Shown here piece after piece: positions 47,786 to 60,634 of a stretch of DNA of 64,000 nucleotides; the first letter of the stretch is position 1; each line of letters begins with the position of its first letter. Origin of the DNA: Polynucleobacter paludilacus (GTDB lineage: Bacteria; Pseudomonadota; Gammaproteobacteria; Burkholderiales; Burkholderiaceae); contig NZ_CP061298.1 of the NCBI RefSeq assembly GCF_018687595.1, positions 1,364,001 through 1,428,000 of the forward strand, in the 5' to 3' direction. The notes under the pieces were generated by a model. That model was not told the origin of the DNA and searched no databases. It was given only the letters and a program-made list of their open reading frames with translations. Position numbers and translations under genes: made by a program.

Positions 47786-49645
47786 ATGAATCGCTACCCC
47801 CTCTGGAAATATATTGTCATCGTCGTTGCATTACTGATCGGCGGACTATATTCAATCCCAAACTTTTTCGGAGAGGCTCCAGCGGTTCAAGTCTCATCTG
47901 CCAAACCAACTATCAAGGTCAATCTGGCAACAGAGTCCAAAGTTGAAAACATTCTAAGCAATGCAAGCATTAGTAGCACCGGCCTCTTCTTTGAGAATGC
48001 CAATAATGTTGGCTCAATCAAGATCCGCTTTGCCGATACCGACACTCAATTGCGTGCCAGAGATTTACTGCAGCAAAAACTCAATAGTGATCAAAATGAT
48101 CCTAACTTTACAGTTGCCCTCAATCTCTTATCCAATACCCCCGGCTGGTTAAATGCGATCAACGCCCTACCAATGCCATTGGGTCTTGATTTACGGGGTG
48201 GCGTCTACTTTCTGCTGCAAGTAGACATGAAGGGTGCAGTTCAGAAGAAAATTACTTCCCTAGCGGGCGATATTCGGAGTCAATTGCGCGATAAAAATAT
48301 TCGCCATCAAGGCATTGATCGTGGCGCAGAATCGATTGCAATCAATTTTAGCAACCGCGATGATGCAGATGCAGCCCGGTCCCTTCTATTGAATAGCGAA
48401 CCAGAATTGGATTGGCAAATTAAATCGGCTGGCGGTAACGCTCAATTGCTTGGTGAGTTCAAACCAAATGCCTTGAAGACTGTACAAGATAACGCAGTCA
48501 AACAAAATATTATTACTTTGAATAAACGCGTGAATGAGCTGGCTGTTAAGGAGCCCGTGATTCAACAGCAAGGTGCTGAGCGAATTGTGGTTCAACTCCC
48601 GGGCGTACAAGATACCGCACGCGCTAAGGACATTATTGGGCGTACCGCTACCCTAGAGTCTCGTTTGGCCGACCCCATCACTCCATCAATTGGCCCTGGT
48701 GAATCTGCCCCTCCCGGTATGGATGTGTTCCGCTTTGGCGAAAATCGGTATGGGGTATTTAAGAAATCCGTCATCTTTAGTGGCGAAAGCATTACTGACG
48801 CTAGCGCTGGTTTTGATCAAAATCAGCGACCTGCTGTCAATATCTTGCTAGATGCCACTGGCGGCCGAGTCATGCAAGAAGTGACTCGTGAAAATATTGG
48901 CAAGCCCATGGGCATGATTCTGTTTGAAAAGGGTAAAGGTGAGGTGCTGACCATAGCCACCATTCAAGGAGAGTTTGGCTCCAAGTTTCAGATTACTGGG
49001 CAACCCACTACTGCCAGCGCTAATGACTTAGCGCTATTGCTCCGCGCCGGGTCCTTGGCCGCTCCAATGGAAATTATTGAGGAGCGCACCATTGGACCAA
49101 GCCTTGGGGCAGAAAACATCGAGAAGGGTTTCAAATCTTTACTCATTGGATTTACCGCTATCGCTATTTTCATGATGGCTTACTACCTATTGTTTGGTAC
49201 TTTCTCCGTATTGGCATTGGGCGTCAATTTATTGCTTTTGATTTCAGTGCTTTCGATGTTGCAAGCCACTCTCACCCTACCAGGCATTGCCGCTATGGCC
49301 CTAGCTTTAGGTATGGCAATTGACTCGAACGTGCTGATCAATGAACGTATTCGAGAAGAACTGCGCAACGGTACGGCTCCACAAACCGCAATTGCCCTCG
49401 GCTTTGATAAGGCCTGGGCCACCATTCTCGACTCCAACGTCACCACCTTAATTGCCGGTCTGGCTTTATTGGCGTTTGGCTCTGGCCCTATCAAAGGTTT
49501 TGCTATCGTCCACTGCTTAGGTATTTTGACTTCGATGTTCTCTGCGGTTTTCTTCTCACGCGGAATCGTGAACCTCTGGTACGGCAGACATAAGAAGGTT
49601 CAAAAACTCGCCATCGGCCAAGTCTGGCGCCCAAAGGAGAAATAA
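47786..49645 (+). CDS. secD: Protein translocase subunit SecD
   Basis: Inner-membrane RND-type protein that uses the proton gradient to finish protein export. The 619-residue protein has one N-terminal helix, a large periplasmic P1 domain (GLDLRGGVYFLLQVDM, GAERIVVQLPGVQDTARAKDI) and five C-terminal membrane helices with IGPSLGAENIEKGFKSL and GMAIDSNVLINERIREE. It is followed by secF after 3 bases. Confidence 0.97.
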   Translation: MNRYPLWKYIVIVVALLIGGLYSIPNFFGEAPAVQVSSAKPTIKVNLATESKVENILSNASISSTGLFFENANNVGSIKIRFADTDTQLRARDLLQQKLNSDQNDPNFTVALNLLSNTPGWLNAINALPMPLGLDLRGGVYFLLQVDMKGAVQKKITSLAGDIRSQLRDKNIRHQGIDRGAESIAINFSNRDDADAARSLLLNSEPELDWQIKSAGGNAQLLGEFKPNALKTVQDNAVKQNIITLNKRVNELAVKEPVIQQQGAERIVVQLPGVQDTARAKDIIGRTATLESRLADPITPSIGPGESAPPGMDVFRFGENRYGVFKKSVIFSGESITDASAGFDQNQRPAVNILLDATGGRVMQEVTRENIGKPMGMILFEKGKGEVLTIATIQGEFGSKFQITGQPTTASANDLALLLRAGSLAAPMEIIEERTIGPSLGAENIEKGFKSLLIGFTAIAIFMMAYYLLFGTFSVLALGVNLLLLISVLSMLQATLTLPGIAAMALALGMAIDSNVLINERIREELRNGTAPQTAIALGFDKAWATILDSNVTTLIAGLALLAFGSGPIKGFAIVHCLGILTSMFSAVFFSRGIVNLWYGRHKKVQKLAIGQVWRPKEK

Positions 49646-49648
49646 GCT

Positions 49649-50619
49649 ATGGAATTTTTCCGAATCCAAAAAGATATCCCTTTCATGCGCCATGCTTTGG
49701 TGCTGAACATAATTTCTTTAATCACTTTTTTAGCGGCAGTCTTTTTCTTATGGCATAACGGCCTCCACCTCTCCATCGAATTTACTGGCGGCACCGTCAT
49801 GGAAGTGAGCTATCCACAAGCTGCCCCTCTTGACTTAATTAGAGATCGTGTTCAAAAACTGGGTTACAACGACACCCAAATCCAAAACTTTGGTAGCTCA
49901 CGCGATGTCATGATTCGCTTGCCTATTCAAAAGGATGCTGATGGCAAAGTTATTGCTTCTGCCGATCAAAGTACTGCGGTGATGAAAGCCCTTGATCCAG
50001 CAAGTTCTGGCGCTAAATTACAAAGGGTGGAGTTTGTTGGCCCTCAGGTAGGTCAAGAGCTTGCTCTCGATGGCCTGAAAGCATTGATCTTTGTGATCAT
50101 TGGGATCGTGCTTTACCTATCATTTCGCTTTGAATGGAAGTTTGCCCTTGCTGGCATCATCGCGAACTTGCACGACGTTGTCATTATTTTGGGCTTCTTT
50201 GCTTGCTTCCATTGGGAGTTCTCACTGTCAGTCTTGGCTGCAGTTCTGGCGGTTCTTGGTTACTCAGTAAATGAGTCCGTCGTGATCTTTGACCGAATTC
50301 GGGAAAACTTCCGCAAATATCGCAAGATGAATACACGCGAGATTATTGACAATGCGATTACCAGCACGATCAGCCGCACTATGATCACCCACGGCAGCAC
50401 CGAGATGATGGTGTTAGCTATGCTGATCTTTGGTGGTCCAACCCTCTTCTACTTTGCACTGGCTTTAACCATCGGTATTTTGTTTGGTATTTATTCCTCT
50501 GTTTTCGTGGCCGCCGCCTTAGCAATGTGGCTTGGCGTCACCCGCGAAGATCTGATTAAAGGTGATCGCAAGCCTGATGACACTGCTCGCAAAGATGACC
50601 CTAATTTTGGGGCTAGGGT

Positions 50620-50623
<4 letters not shown>
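49649..50623 (+). CDS. secF: Protein translocase subunit SecF
   Basis: Partner of SecD. The 324-residue protein has six predicted membrane helices, with SIEFTGGTVMEV and the D4-type motif VLGYSVNESVVIFDRIRENFRKYRK near the end. AlaThr-rich ISRTMITHGSTEMM is typical. The last four bases overlap the waaA stop on the other strand. Confidence 0.97.
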
Positions 50624-53357
<2,734 letters not shown>

Positions 53358-53402
53358 TTAAGTATTAGGTCAACAAAGCCTGATTTTAATGCGTTCTTTA
53401 AT

Positions 53403-53432
53403 CTGACCCAGCGCTCGCCAGATGGCTATACT
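53403..53432 (+). promoter_or_regulatory. Predicted promoter of the GST gene
   Basis: CTGACC (53403-53408, 4 of 6) and TATACT (53427-53432, 5 of 6) are 18 bases apart. The -10 box ends 8 bases before the ATG at 53441, giving a near-leaderless mRNA. Confidence 0.45.
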
Positions 53433-53440
53433 TAGAACCT

Positions 53441-54055
53441 ATGAAAATTATCGGATCACTCACCAGCCCCTACGTACGCAAGGTGCGTATCGTCTTTTTA
53501 GAGAAAAAGCTTGAAGCAGCCCTAGAACTCGAAAACGTTTGGGATGCTCAGACCAAAATAGCTGCTGTAAACCCTTTAGGTAAGGTGCCCTGCCTCATTT
53601 TGGATGATGGCGAGGCTATTTATGATTCTCGGGTCATCGTGGACTATGCAGATACGCTGAGCCCTGTAGGCAAGCTCATTCCTGCTGAGAGTCGGGCACG
53701 TGCCACCGTAAAAACCTGGGAAGCCTTAGCAGACGGCATTATGGATGCTGGCATTCTTGCTCGTTTAGAGGCCACCTGGAGACCTGCAGAACAGCAAAGC
53801 CAAGCCTGGATTGAACGTCAAATGGGCAAGATTGAAGCTTCCCTCTCCCAAATGTCACAAGACTTAGGTGAAAACGCCTGGTGCCACGGCAATCAAATGA
53901 CTTTGGCGGATATTGCCCTAGGATGCGCGTTAGCCTACCTCTTGTTTCGGTTCCCTCAAGTGGAGTGGCAAACAAAATATGTCAATCTGGATGGCTTGTA
54001 TCAAAAACTCATGGAGCGTCCATCCTTCATTGAAACGATGCCACCAGCAGCCTAG
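53441..54055 (+). CDS. Glutathione S-transferase family protein
   Basis: A 204-residue protein with an N-terminal thioredoxin-like domain (MKIIGSLTSPYVRKVRIVFLE, then NPLGKVPCLILDDGEAIYDSRVIVDYAD, where the cis-Pro and Ser of the glutathione site are seen) and an all-helical C-terminal domain with MTLADIALGCALAYL. The SPYVRKV start resembles the YibF-like subgroup. The substrate is unknown. It is a single gene between divergent purB and convergent mnmA. Confidence 0.93.
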   Translation: MKIIGSLTSPYVRKVRIVFLEKKLEAALELENVWDAQTKIAAVNPLGKVPCLILDDGEAIYDSRVIVDYADTLSPVGKLIPAESRARATVKTWEALADGIMDAGILARLEATWRPAEQQSQAWIERQMGKIEASLSQMSQDLGENAWCHGNQMTLADIALGCALAYLLFRFPQVEWQTKYVNLDGLYQKLMERPSFIETMPPAA

Positions 54056-54080
54056 CGCTTTCTGTAAGCTCTTTTTGATA

Positions 54081-55217
54081 CTAGGCGGTGATAATTCCGC
54101 CGCCTAGACAAATCTCACCGTCATATACAACTGCTGACTGTCCAGGCGTAACAGCCCATTGTGGCTCAGGAAATTGCAACTGAAAACTCTGGGCACCAGA
54201 GAGTCCGGTTTGTATTTCACAAGCAGAGTCAGCCTGACGATAACGCGTCTTAGCAGAGAAATTTCCTGGTGCGGGTGCAGAACCTGCAATCCAGCTAGCA
54301 TCCATCGCTGATAGCCCATTCGTCAATAACCATGGATGTTCATGGCCTTGGGCAACATACAAAGTATTGTTACCAACGTCTTTGCGAGCAACGTACCAAG
54401 CGTCTCCAGTCCCGTCTTGACTACCTCCCAGCCCAATACCCTTGCGCTGTCCTAGGGTAAAGAACGCAAGACCCATATGCTCTCCAACCGTTTTTCCTTC
54501 CACTGTTTTGATGGGGCCCGGTGTGCGAGGTAAGTAACGATTCAAAAATTCTCGGAAGGGTCGCTCACCAATAAAGCAGATCCCAGTTGAATCTTTTTTA
54601 CGGGCATTGGGTAGACCAATCTCTTGTGCAATTTTGCGTACTTCTGTTTTTTGAATCTCACCCAGTGGGAATAACACTTTTTCTAATTGGGTCTGCGTAA
54701 GTCGATGTAAGAAATAACTTTGGTCTTTACTGGGATCAACTGCTTTGAGTAGTTGCACCCCCTCATCCTGTCGACGAACGCGTGCGTAATGCCCAGTTGC
54801 TATGGCATCGGCACCCAAACTCATCGCATGGTCTAGGAAGGCTTTAAATTTGATTTCTGCATTACAGAGAACATCTGGGTTTGGCGTTCTACCGGCAGCA
54901 TATTCTCTTAAGAAATCGGCAAATACCCGCTCACGGTATTCAGCGGCAAAATTGACAGCCTCCACATCGATCCCAATTAAGTCAGCAACCGAGACTACGT
55001 CCAGCCAATCCTGGCGAGCGGAACAATATTCGTCACTGTCATCGTCCTCCCAGTTCTTCATAAAAAGGCCAACAACCTCATAGCCCTGCTGTTTCAGCAT
55101 CCACGCTGCCACAGAGGAATCAACCCCTCCAGACATCCCAATGACGACTTTGGAGGGCTGAAATGGAGATTTGGAGGTTTTGATGGGGGAGTTCACAGAA
55201 GAATGGGGTTCACTCAT
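54081..55217 (-). CDS. mnmA: tRNA-specific 2-thiouridylase MnmA
   Basis: Makes 2-thiouridine-34 in Glu, Gln and Lys tRNAs. The 378-residue protein has the PP-loop SGGVDSS (29-35), [19 protein letters not shown], the catalytic cysteines Cys118 ([12 protein letters not shown]) and Cys214 ([13 protein letters not shown]), and [15 protein letters not shown] [14 protein letters not shown]. The first 20 residues are Ser/Pro rich and unconserved. The stop codon is part of an 8-base inverted repeat. Confidence 0.97.
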   Translation of the reverse strand: MSEPHSSVNSPIKTSKSPFQPSKVVIGMSGGVDSSVAAWMLKQQGYEVVGLFMKNWEDDDSDEYCSARQDWLDVVSVADLIGIDVEAVNFAAEYRERVFADFLREYAAGRTPNPDVLCNAEIKFKAFLDHAMSLGADAIATGHYARVRRQDEGVQLLKAVDPSKDQSYFLHRLTQTQLEKVLFPLGEIQKTEVRKIAQEIGLPNARKKDSTGICFIGERPFREFLNRYLPRTPGPIKTVEGKTVGEHMGLAFFTLGQRKGIGLGGSQDGTGDAWYVARKDVGNNTLYVAQGHEHPWLLTNGLSAMDASWIAGSAPAPGNFSAKTRYRQADSACEIQTGLSGAQSFQLQFPEPQWAVTPGQSAVVYDGEICLGGGIITA

Positions 55218-55391
55218 GAAAAGTGCGAAAATTCAATAAATACTTTCAGCTTCTATTGTAAAAGTCTTGGACTGCTTTCACTGAAAACAAGTCAAAACTA
55301 GTCAAGAAAAGGCAGAAATTCGTAACTAGGTGCAATTTGGCCTATTTCACTAAAATAGCAGTTTTGAAAAATACGCTTTTGGAGACAAGTA

Positions 55392-56525
55392 ATGCGCATA
55401 GGGGTCCCGCTGGAAACCAAGGCTGGCGAAACGAGAGTAGCCGCCACACCAGAAACTGTTAAAAAACTCATCGGACAAGGTCATCAAGTCCTCATTCAAA
55501 AAGATGCGGGGCTGCAAGCCAGTCAACCCGATGCTGCCTATGTCGCTGTTGGTGCAAGCATTGGCAGCGCAAGTGAGGCATTTGCCTCTGAAGTTGTTTT
55601 AAAAGTACGCGCCCCTAAGCCAGAAGAGCTCAAGCAGATCAAATCCGGTAGCGTTTTGATCGGCATGCTCGATCCATTTGATAACGATAATATTGCTGCG
55701 ATGGCAGCTCAAGGCATCACTGCCTTCTCACTCGAAGCAGCTCCAAGAACTACCCGTGCTCAAAGCATGGATGTACTTTCTTCTCAAGCAAACATCGCTG
55801 GATATAAGGCGGTGATGGTTGCAGCCAACGAATATCAACGCTTTATGCCGATGCTGATGACTGCTGCGGGTACTGTCAAAGCAGCTCGTGTTCTGATTTT
55901 GGGCGCAGGTGTTGCGGGATTGCAAGCGATCGCAACTGCTAAACGTCTTGGCGCAGTGATCGAAGCATCAGATGTTCGTCCTGCCGCTAAAGAGCAAATT
56001 GAATCTCTCGGCGCTAAGTTTGTTGATGTCCCTTTTGAGACTGATGAAGAGCGTGAAATCGCTAAGGGTGTTGGTGGTTATGCTCGTCCCATGCCAGAGG
56101 CCTGGATGAAGCGCCAAGCTGCTCTAGTAGCAGAGCGCGCACAACAAGCGGATATCGTGATTACGACTGCACTGATACCTGGCCGTAAGCCGCCAGTCTT
56201 GCTCCATAGCGATACTGTTGCCAATATGAAAGCTGGCTCAGTGGTTATCGATCTTGCAGCTGGCAAAGGGGATAACGGATCAGGAAACTGCCCTCTCACT
56301 CAAGCCGACAAAATTGTGGATGTGAATGGCGTCAAGATCGTGGGTTACACCAATTTAGCCAGCATGGTTGGTGCTGATGCCTCAGCACTCTATGCCCGCA
56401 ACCTATTGGACTTCTTAAAACTCATCATTGATCAAGAAGCCAAACTGGTCATACCTGCTGATGATGACATTGTCACCGCCTGCCTCATGTGTCGCGATGG
56501 TCAGGCTGTTCGTAAAAACTCATAA
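55392..56525 (+). CDS. pntAA: NAD(P) transhydrogenase subunit alpha part 1
   Basis: NAD(H)-binding dI component of the proton-pumping transhydrogenase that makes NADPH. The 377-residue protein has [51 protein letters not shown] (as [19 protein letters not shown]), the dinucleotide fold [20 protein letters not shown] and [17 protein letters not shown] [18 protein letters not shown] lies at good distance before the ATG. TAAAAT (55351-55356) could be the -10 box. The alpha chain is split in two genes, unlike in E. coli. Confidence 0.96.
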   Translation: MRIGVPLETKAGETRVAATPETVKKLIGQGHQVLIQKDAGLQASQPDAAYVAVGASIGSASEAFASEVVLKVRAPKPEELKQIKSGSVLIGMLDPFDNDNIAAMAAQGITAFSLEAAPRTTRAQSMDVLSSQANIAGYKAVMVAANEYQRFMPMLMTAAGTVKAARVLILGAGVAGLQAIATAKRLGAVIEASDVRPAAKEQIESLGAKFVDVPFETDEEREIAKGVGGYARPMPEAWMKRQAALVAERAQQADIVITTALIPGRKPPVLLHSDTVANMKAGSVVIDLAAGKGDNGSGNCPLTQADKIVDVNGVKIVGYTNLASMVGADASALYARNLLDFLKLIIDQEAKLVIPADDDIVTACLMCRDGQAVRKNS

Positions 56526-56550
56526 TAAAAAATATTGCAAAGGAAATAAG

Positions 56551-56889
56551 ATGGATTACGCTGCCTTTCAAAGCATCCTGACTGTTCAAAACATTACTGT
56601 TTTTGTACTCGCCATTTTTGTGGGCTACCACGTTGTCTGGAACGTCACCCCAGCTCTACATACTCCCTTAATGGCAGTTACCAATGCCATCTCTGGAATT
56701 ATTATTGTTGGTGCCTTACTTCAAACTGAGGTTATCGGCGGTGATGCCATTACCTTCACGAGTGTGATTGGTGCGATTGCAGTTTTCTTGGCATCGATCA
56801 ATATTTTTGGTGGCTTCATGGTGACCCGTCGCATGCTTGAAATGTTCAAGAAAAAAGCCCCTAAAGCTGAAGCTGCTCCAAGCAAGTAA
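56551..56889 (+). CDS. pntAB: NAD(P) transhydrogenase subunit alpha part 2
   Basis: A 112-residue membrane piece (dII) with about three helices: [33 protein letters not shown] and [27 protein letters not shown]. It forms part of the proton channel with PntB. I chose the ATG at 56551 (AAAGGAAA Shine-Dalgarno); the longer frame to 56428 lies in pntAA. Confidence 0.95.
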   Translation: MDYAAFQSILTVQNITVFVLAIFVGYHVVWNVTPALHTPLMAVTNAISGIIIVGALLQTEVIGGDAITFTSVIGAIAVFLASINIFGGFMVTRRMLEMFKKKAPKAEAAPSK

Positions 56890-56922
56890 AAAACAGAAAA
56901 AGATTCATTAGAGACCAAACTC

Positions 56923-58290
56923 ATGTCAAACCTTACCGCGATTTCCTACCTCATTTCTTCAGTGCTATTTATCTTGGCACTGAAGGGCCTGTCCTCACCA
57001 ACCACTTCACGCCAAGGCAATACCTTCGGCATGATCGGGATGTTGTTGGCCGTAATTACCACTTTCTTTGTTGCTGACTTCAAGCCAGCCTTTTCCTTAA
57101 TTATTGGGGCGATTGTCGCTGGTGCCATCATTGGCACTCTGGCAGCAAAACGGGTACAGATGACCAAGATGCCAGAACTCGTTGCTCTGATGCACTCTTT
57201 CGTAGGCCTCTCAGCTGTATTAATCGCGATTGCTGCTGTATTTAACCCAGCTCATGACCACACTGGCGCGCAAAAGATTGAGTTGTTTATCGGGGCATTC
57301 ATTGGCGCAATTACCTTTACAGCTTCTGTCATTGCCTTCGGCAAATTGTCTGGCAAAGTCAGCGGCAAGCCTGTGAGCTTTACTGGACAGCATTTATTAA
57401 ATCTCATCTTGGCACTTGCCATGATCGGAAGCGGCATTACCTACTTTATGGCAGATAGTCACGCTGCCTTTATGGCAATGTGCGCAATTGCTTTAGTACT
57501 CGGCGTAACCTTGATCATCCCAATTGGTGGCGCAGATATGCCTGTTGTGGTCTCCATGCTTAATAGTTACTCTGGATGGGCAGCGGCCGGAATTGGTTTC
57601 ACACTAAATAACCCCGTATTGATTATTGCTGGTGCATGCGTTGGCTCTTCCGGCGCCATTCTTTCTTACATCATGTGTAAGGCTATGAATCGCTCCATCC
57701 TTGCCGTATTGCTTGGTGGTTTTGGTGCTGAAGCGGCTGCAGGTAGCGGCGATGATGGCAGCCCCAAGAACTACAAAACAGGTTCACCTGAAGATGCGGC
57801 CTTCTTAATGGAAAACGCTGACACTGTGATTATTGTCCCTGGTTATGGCTTGGCCGTAGCGAGAGCACAGCATGCCCTTAAAGAGTTAACTGAAAAACTG
57901 ACTCATCATGGCGTTACCGTGAAGTATGCGATTCACCCAGTTGCTGGACGTATGCCTGGGCATATGAATGTACTCTTGGCTGAAGCCGAAGTGCCTTATG
58001 ACCAAGTTTTTGAGATGGAAGATATTAACAGCGACTTTGGTCAAGCTGACGTAGTGCTTGTCCTTGGTGCAAATGACGTTGTAAACCCAGCTGCAAGAAC
58101 TCCGGGTAGCCCAATCTTCGGTATGCCAATCTTAGAAGCCTTTAAAGCTAAAACCATTATTGTTAACAAGCGCTCAATGGCTGCAGGTTATGCAGGCCTT
58201 GACAACGAACTCTTCTACATGGATAAAACCATGATGGTCTTCGGTGATGCGAAGAAGGTGGTTGAAGAGATGGTCAAGGCGGTAAGCTAA
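56923..58290 (+). CDS. pntB: NAD(P) transhydrogenase subunit beta
   Basis: A 455-residue protein with about nine N-terminal membrane helices (channel residues in MPELVALMHSFVGLSAVLIA and GGADMPVVVSMLNSYSGWAAA) and a C-terminal NADP(H)-binding dIII domain (IIVPGYGLAVARAQHAL, HPVAGRMPGHMNVLLAEA, VVLVLGANDVVNPAA, VNKRSMAAGYAG). It ends the pntAA-pntAB-pntB operon, with a terminator after it. Confidence 0.97.
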   Translation: MSNLTAISYLISSVLFILALKGLSSPTTSRQGNTFGMIGMLLAVITTFFVADFKPAFSLIIGAIVAGAIIGTLAAKRVQMTKMPELVALMHSFVGLSAVLIAIAAVFNPAHDHTGAQKIELFIGAFIGAITFTASVIAFGKLSGKVSGKPVSFTGQHLLNLILALAMIGSGITYFMADSHAAFMAMCAIALVLGVTLIIPIGGADMPVVVSMLNSYSGWAAAGIGFTLNNPVLIIAGACVGSSGAILSYIMCKAMNRSILAVLLGGFGAEAAAGSGDDGSPKNYKTGSPEDAAFLMENADTVIIVPGYGLAVARAQHALKELTEKLTHHGVTVKYAIHPVAGRMPGHMNVLLAEAEVPYDQVFEMEDINSDFGQADVVLVLGANDVVNPAARTPGSPIFGMPILEAFKAKTIIVNKRSMAAGYAGLDNELFYMDKTMMVFGDAKKVVEEMVKAVS

Positions 58291-58314
58291 AAATAAGGTT
58301 ACTTATAGGTAATT

Positions 58315-58340
58315 AAAAATGCCGCAGTTGCGGCATTTTT
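58315..58340. terminator. Bidirectional terminator between pntB and the TPR-glycosyltransferase gene
   Basis: AAAAATGCCGCA (58315-58326) pairs with TGCGGCATTTTT (58329-58340), with a tight two-base centre, so a somewhat larger loop is likely. It has a T-run on both strands and separates the core operon from the AT-rich gene that converges on it. Confidence 0.88.
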
Positions 58341-58354
58341 AATTATGCAAAACC

Positions 58355-60541
58355 TTAAATAAATATATGGTCCAAGGGGGTGCCATCAATATATCTCCGA
58401 TACATTTGAATGTAAGCAGCTTCAATATTTTTGACAAAGCGCTTTGTATCGAATAATGCTTCTTTACCCTTGTTTTCGATAAGTTTATTTTTTATTGCCT
58501 TTAGTTTGACTGGATTTGTTGCCAAATCAATGGCAATTCTTTCATATTCTCCGAGTGAGCTAGCTACCAGCTCTGGCAAACCAATAGCCTTGAGAAGACT
58601 TCCTCCAACTCTGCTAGAAAACGTCTCCCCCAAGCATGTCAGCACTGGAACTCCAGACTTTAAAGCGTCTACAGCTGTTGTGTGTGCATTATATGGATTT
58701 GTATCTAAAAACAGATCGGCCAACCTGTATCGGGCTAAATAGTCAGACATTAAGTCCAGTCTTGTAGCGAAGATAACTCTAGATTCAATAACCCCTAGCT
58801 TCATAAACTCCCTTAGAATATTTTTCTTGAAGACATCATTATTTTCCGATATCCACAAAATACTATCTGGGACGGCATTCAATATTCGCGCCCAACTTTC
58901 TGTAATTTTTTTATTAAATTTATAGCCATTATTTAGACAGCAAAATACAAAGCCATGCTCAGGAAGACCACATTCTTGCTTTGAAAAGGCCCGATCTGAA
59001 GCAATGCGATCAGAATCGTCAACCATGTAAGTATCGGGCAAGTACACAACTTTTTCAGAATAAAACTGTTGCGCCTCAGCAGGGATGAGGGCATGATCAG
59101 CAATAATATAGTCTATATACTGAGCACCCATTGTTCCAGGGAAGCCTAAATAATTTACTTGGATAGGTGCCGCACGATAGGACATTATTCCAGTGGGCGC
59201 ATATTGTGTATGGCCACCAAGATCAACTGCAATATCGATCTCGTAATCTCTAGCTAGTTTTGCAGACTCTAGGTCAGTTAGGTCTTCAATTTCAATAAAA
59301 TGATCGAACCTCTCTTTTAACCTTGTCCTTACTTCATCATTTGCATCGGTTGACTTGCAGGAAAATGCGAAGACTTCAAACTTATTTCGGTCATGAAGTT
59401 TAAAAAGTTCTGCCGTGAGAAGTGATACAGGATGATTTCTGAAATCTGCGGAAAAATAAGCAACTCTAATTTTAGGGTGAGAGTATTTTTTTATCTGAGG
59501 TAGGTTGTCTTTAGTTGGATATTTTGTTTCCACCCAGATTCGTGCAGCATCTAAAGCCAATTTTGATGAATCAATCGCTGACAACAACTTTAAAGGATTA
59601 ATGACTTTTTTGCCGATCAGGACTCCTCTTGACACTTCATCAATCTCATCTACCAATCCATCCCAAAGTGCAATTTGTAACTTTGCGTAGATAACATCGC
59701 CGATTAAAAAATCTAAGTCCTTCTTCTTTATGAGCGATTTTTGAAATGAATCAATTGCCTCCTCATACCTTTTTAAACCAATAAGACAAAGCGCTCTATC
59801 GGCCCATGACTCAGGGCGTCCCGAGTCTATTAATAGCGCTCTATCATGCAACTGGAGCGCGTCTTGATGGTATCCATTTTCATTGAGAATATTTGCTTTT
59901 TTTGTCCAGCCCAGGGAATACTGTGAATCAAGTGCAATGGCTTGATCGCAGGCTGCCAGCGCTTCATTGAATTTTTTTAAATTATTCAATACCAGCGCTT
60001 TATTAAGCCATGCATCAACATAATTTGGCTTGAGGTTAAGAGCAATTTCGTACATCTCCAACGATTCATCATAAAAACCCATTTTTTGTAAAGTATTTCC
60101 TCTATTAGAGTAAGCCTCAACATAATTAGGATTTAAACTAATTGCTTTCTCATAGCTAACAAGAGACTGTGAATATTCTCCAAGATCTTGCTGCAAATTG
60201 CCTAAATTGTTATATGGCTCTGGACTCATTGGAGAAATGCTTATTGATTTTTGATAGCAATCCAGTGCCTCTTGAGTCCTGCCTAACTCTTTCAAGATAT
60301 TACCTTTGTTGCTATGGGAATCAGGATTGCCGGGGTCTTGTTGCAAAGACTTTTCAATAAATGTAAGGGCTTTATGAAAGTCTGATCGATAAGCAAAAAT
60401 AATACTTAAAAAGCTCAGTGCATTAGCATTTTTCGGCTCAACTCTAATGACTTGATTTAAGGTTCGCTCAGCATCATCCAGCCTTCCCGACTGAATTTGC
60501 TGTATTGATAGATTAATTAAGTAGGCAATCTGTTGATTCAT
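58355..60541 (-). CDS. TPR-repeat O-GlcNAc-transferase-like (SPINDLY/GT41) glycosyltransferase
   Basis: A 728-residue protein. About eight TPR units (residues 4-275; for example PEPYNNLGNLQQDLGEYSQS and VEAYSNRGNTLQKMGFYDES) precede a GT41 catalytic half from about residue 355: VAYFSADFRNHPVSLLTAEL, DLGGHTQYAPTGIMSYRAAP, VNYLGFPGTMGA, FCCLNNGYKFNKKITESW (Lys equivalent to human OGT Lys842) and AHTTAVDALKSGVPVLTC followed by GETFSSRVGGSLL. Such bacterial proteins often modify surface or flagellar proteins; the target here is unknown. The gene is AT-richer than its neighbours (spot counts of single 60-base lines give about 30-42% GC in most, against about 50% in pntB), which hints at acquisition. 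Confidence 0.9.
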   Translation of the reverse strand: MNQQIAYLINLSIQQIQSGRLDDAERTLNQVIRVEPKNANALSFLSIIFAYRSDFHKALTFIEKSLQQDPGNPDSHSNKGNILKELGRTQEALDCYQKSISISPMSPEPYNNLGNLQQDLGEYSQSLVSYEKAISLNPNYVEAYSNRGNTLQKMGFYDESLEMYEIALNLKPNYVDAWLNKALVLNNLKKFNEALAACDQAIALDSQYSLGWTKKANILNENGYHQDALQLHDRALLIDSGRPESWADRALCLIGLKRYEEAIDSFQKSLIKKKDLDFLIGDVIYAKLQIALWDGLVDEIDEVSRGVLIGKKVINPLKLLSAIDSSKLALDAARIWVETKYPTKDNLPQIKKYSHPKIRVAYFSADFRNHPVSLLTAELFKLHDRNKFEVFAFSCKSTDANDEVRTRLKERFDHFIEIEDLTDLESAKLARDYEIDIAVDLGGHTQYAPTGIMSYRAAPIQVNYLGFPGTMGAQYIDYIIADHALIPAEAQQFYSEKVVYLPDTYMVDDSDRIASDRAFSKQECGLPEHGFVFCCLNNGYKFNKKITESWARILNAVPDSILWISENNDVFKKNILREFMKLGVIESRVIFATRLDLMSDYLARYRLADLFLDTNPYNAHTTAVDALKSGVPVLTCLGETFSSRVGGSLLKAIGLPELVASSLGEYERIAIDLATNPVKLKAIKNKLIENKGKEALFDTKRFVKNIEAAYIQMYRRYIDGTPLDHIFI

Positions 60542-60634
60542 TTCCCAATGCTAATCTAATTTAAATTTAATAGTCTAATTTCACAGTATGAAAAAGGCTA
60601 CCGAAGTGGCCCTTCATCTTCAATACAAATTAAT

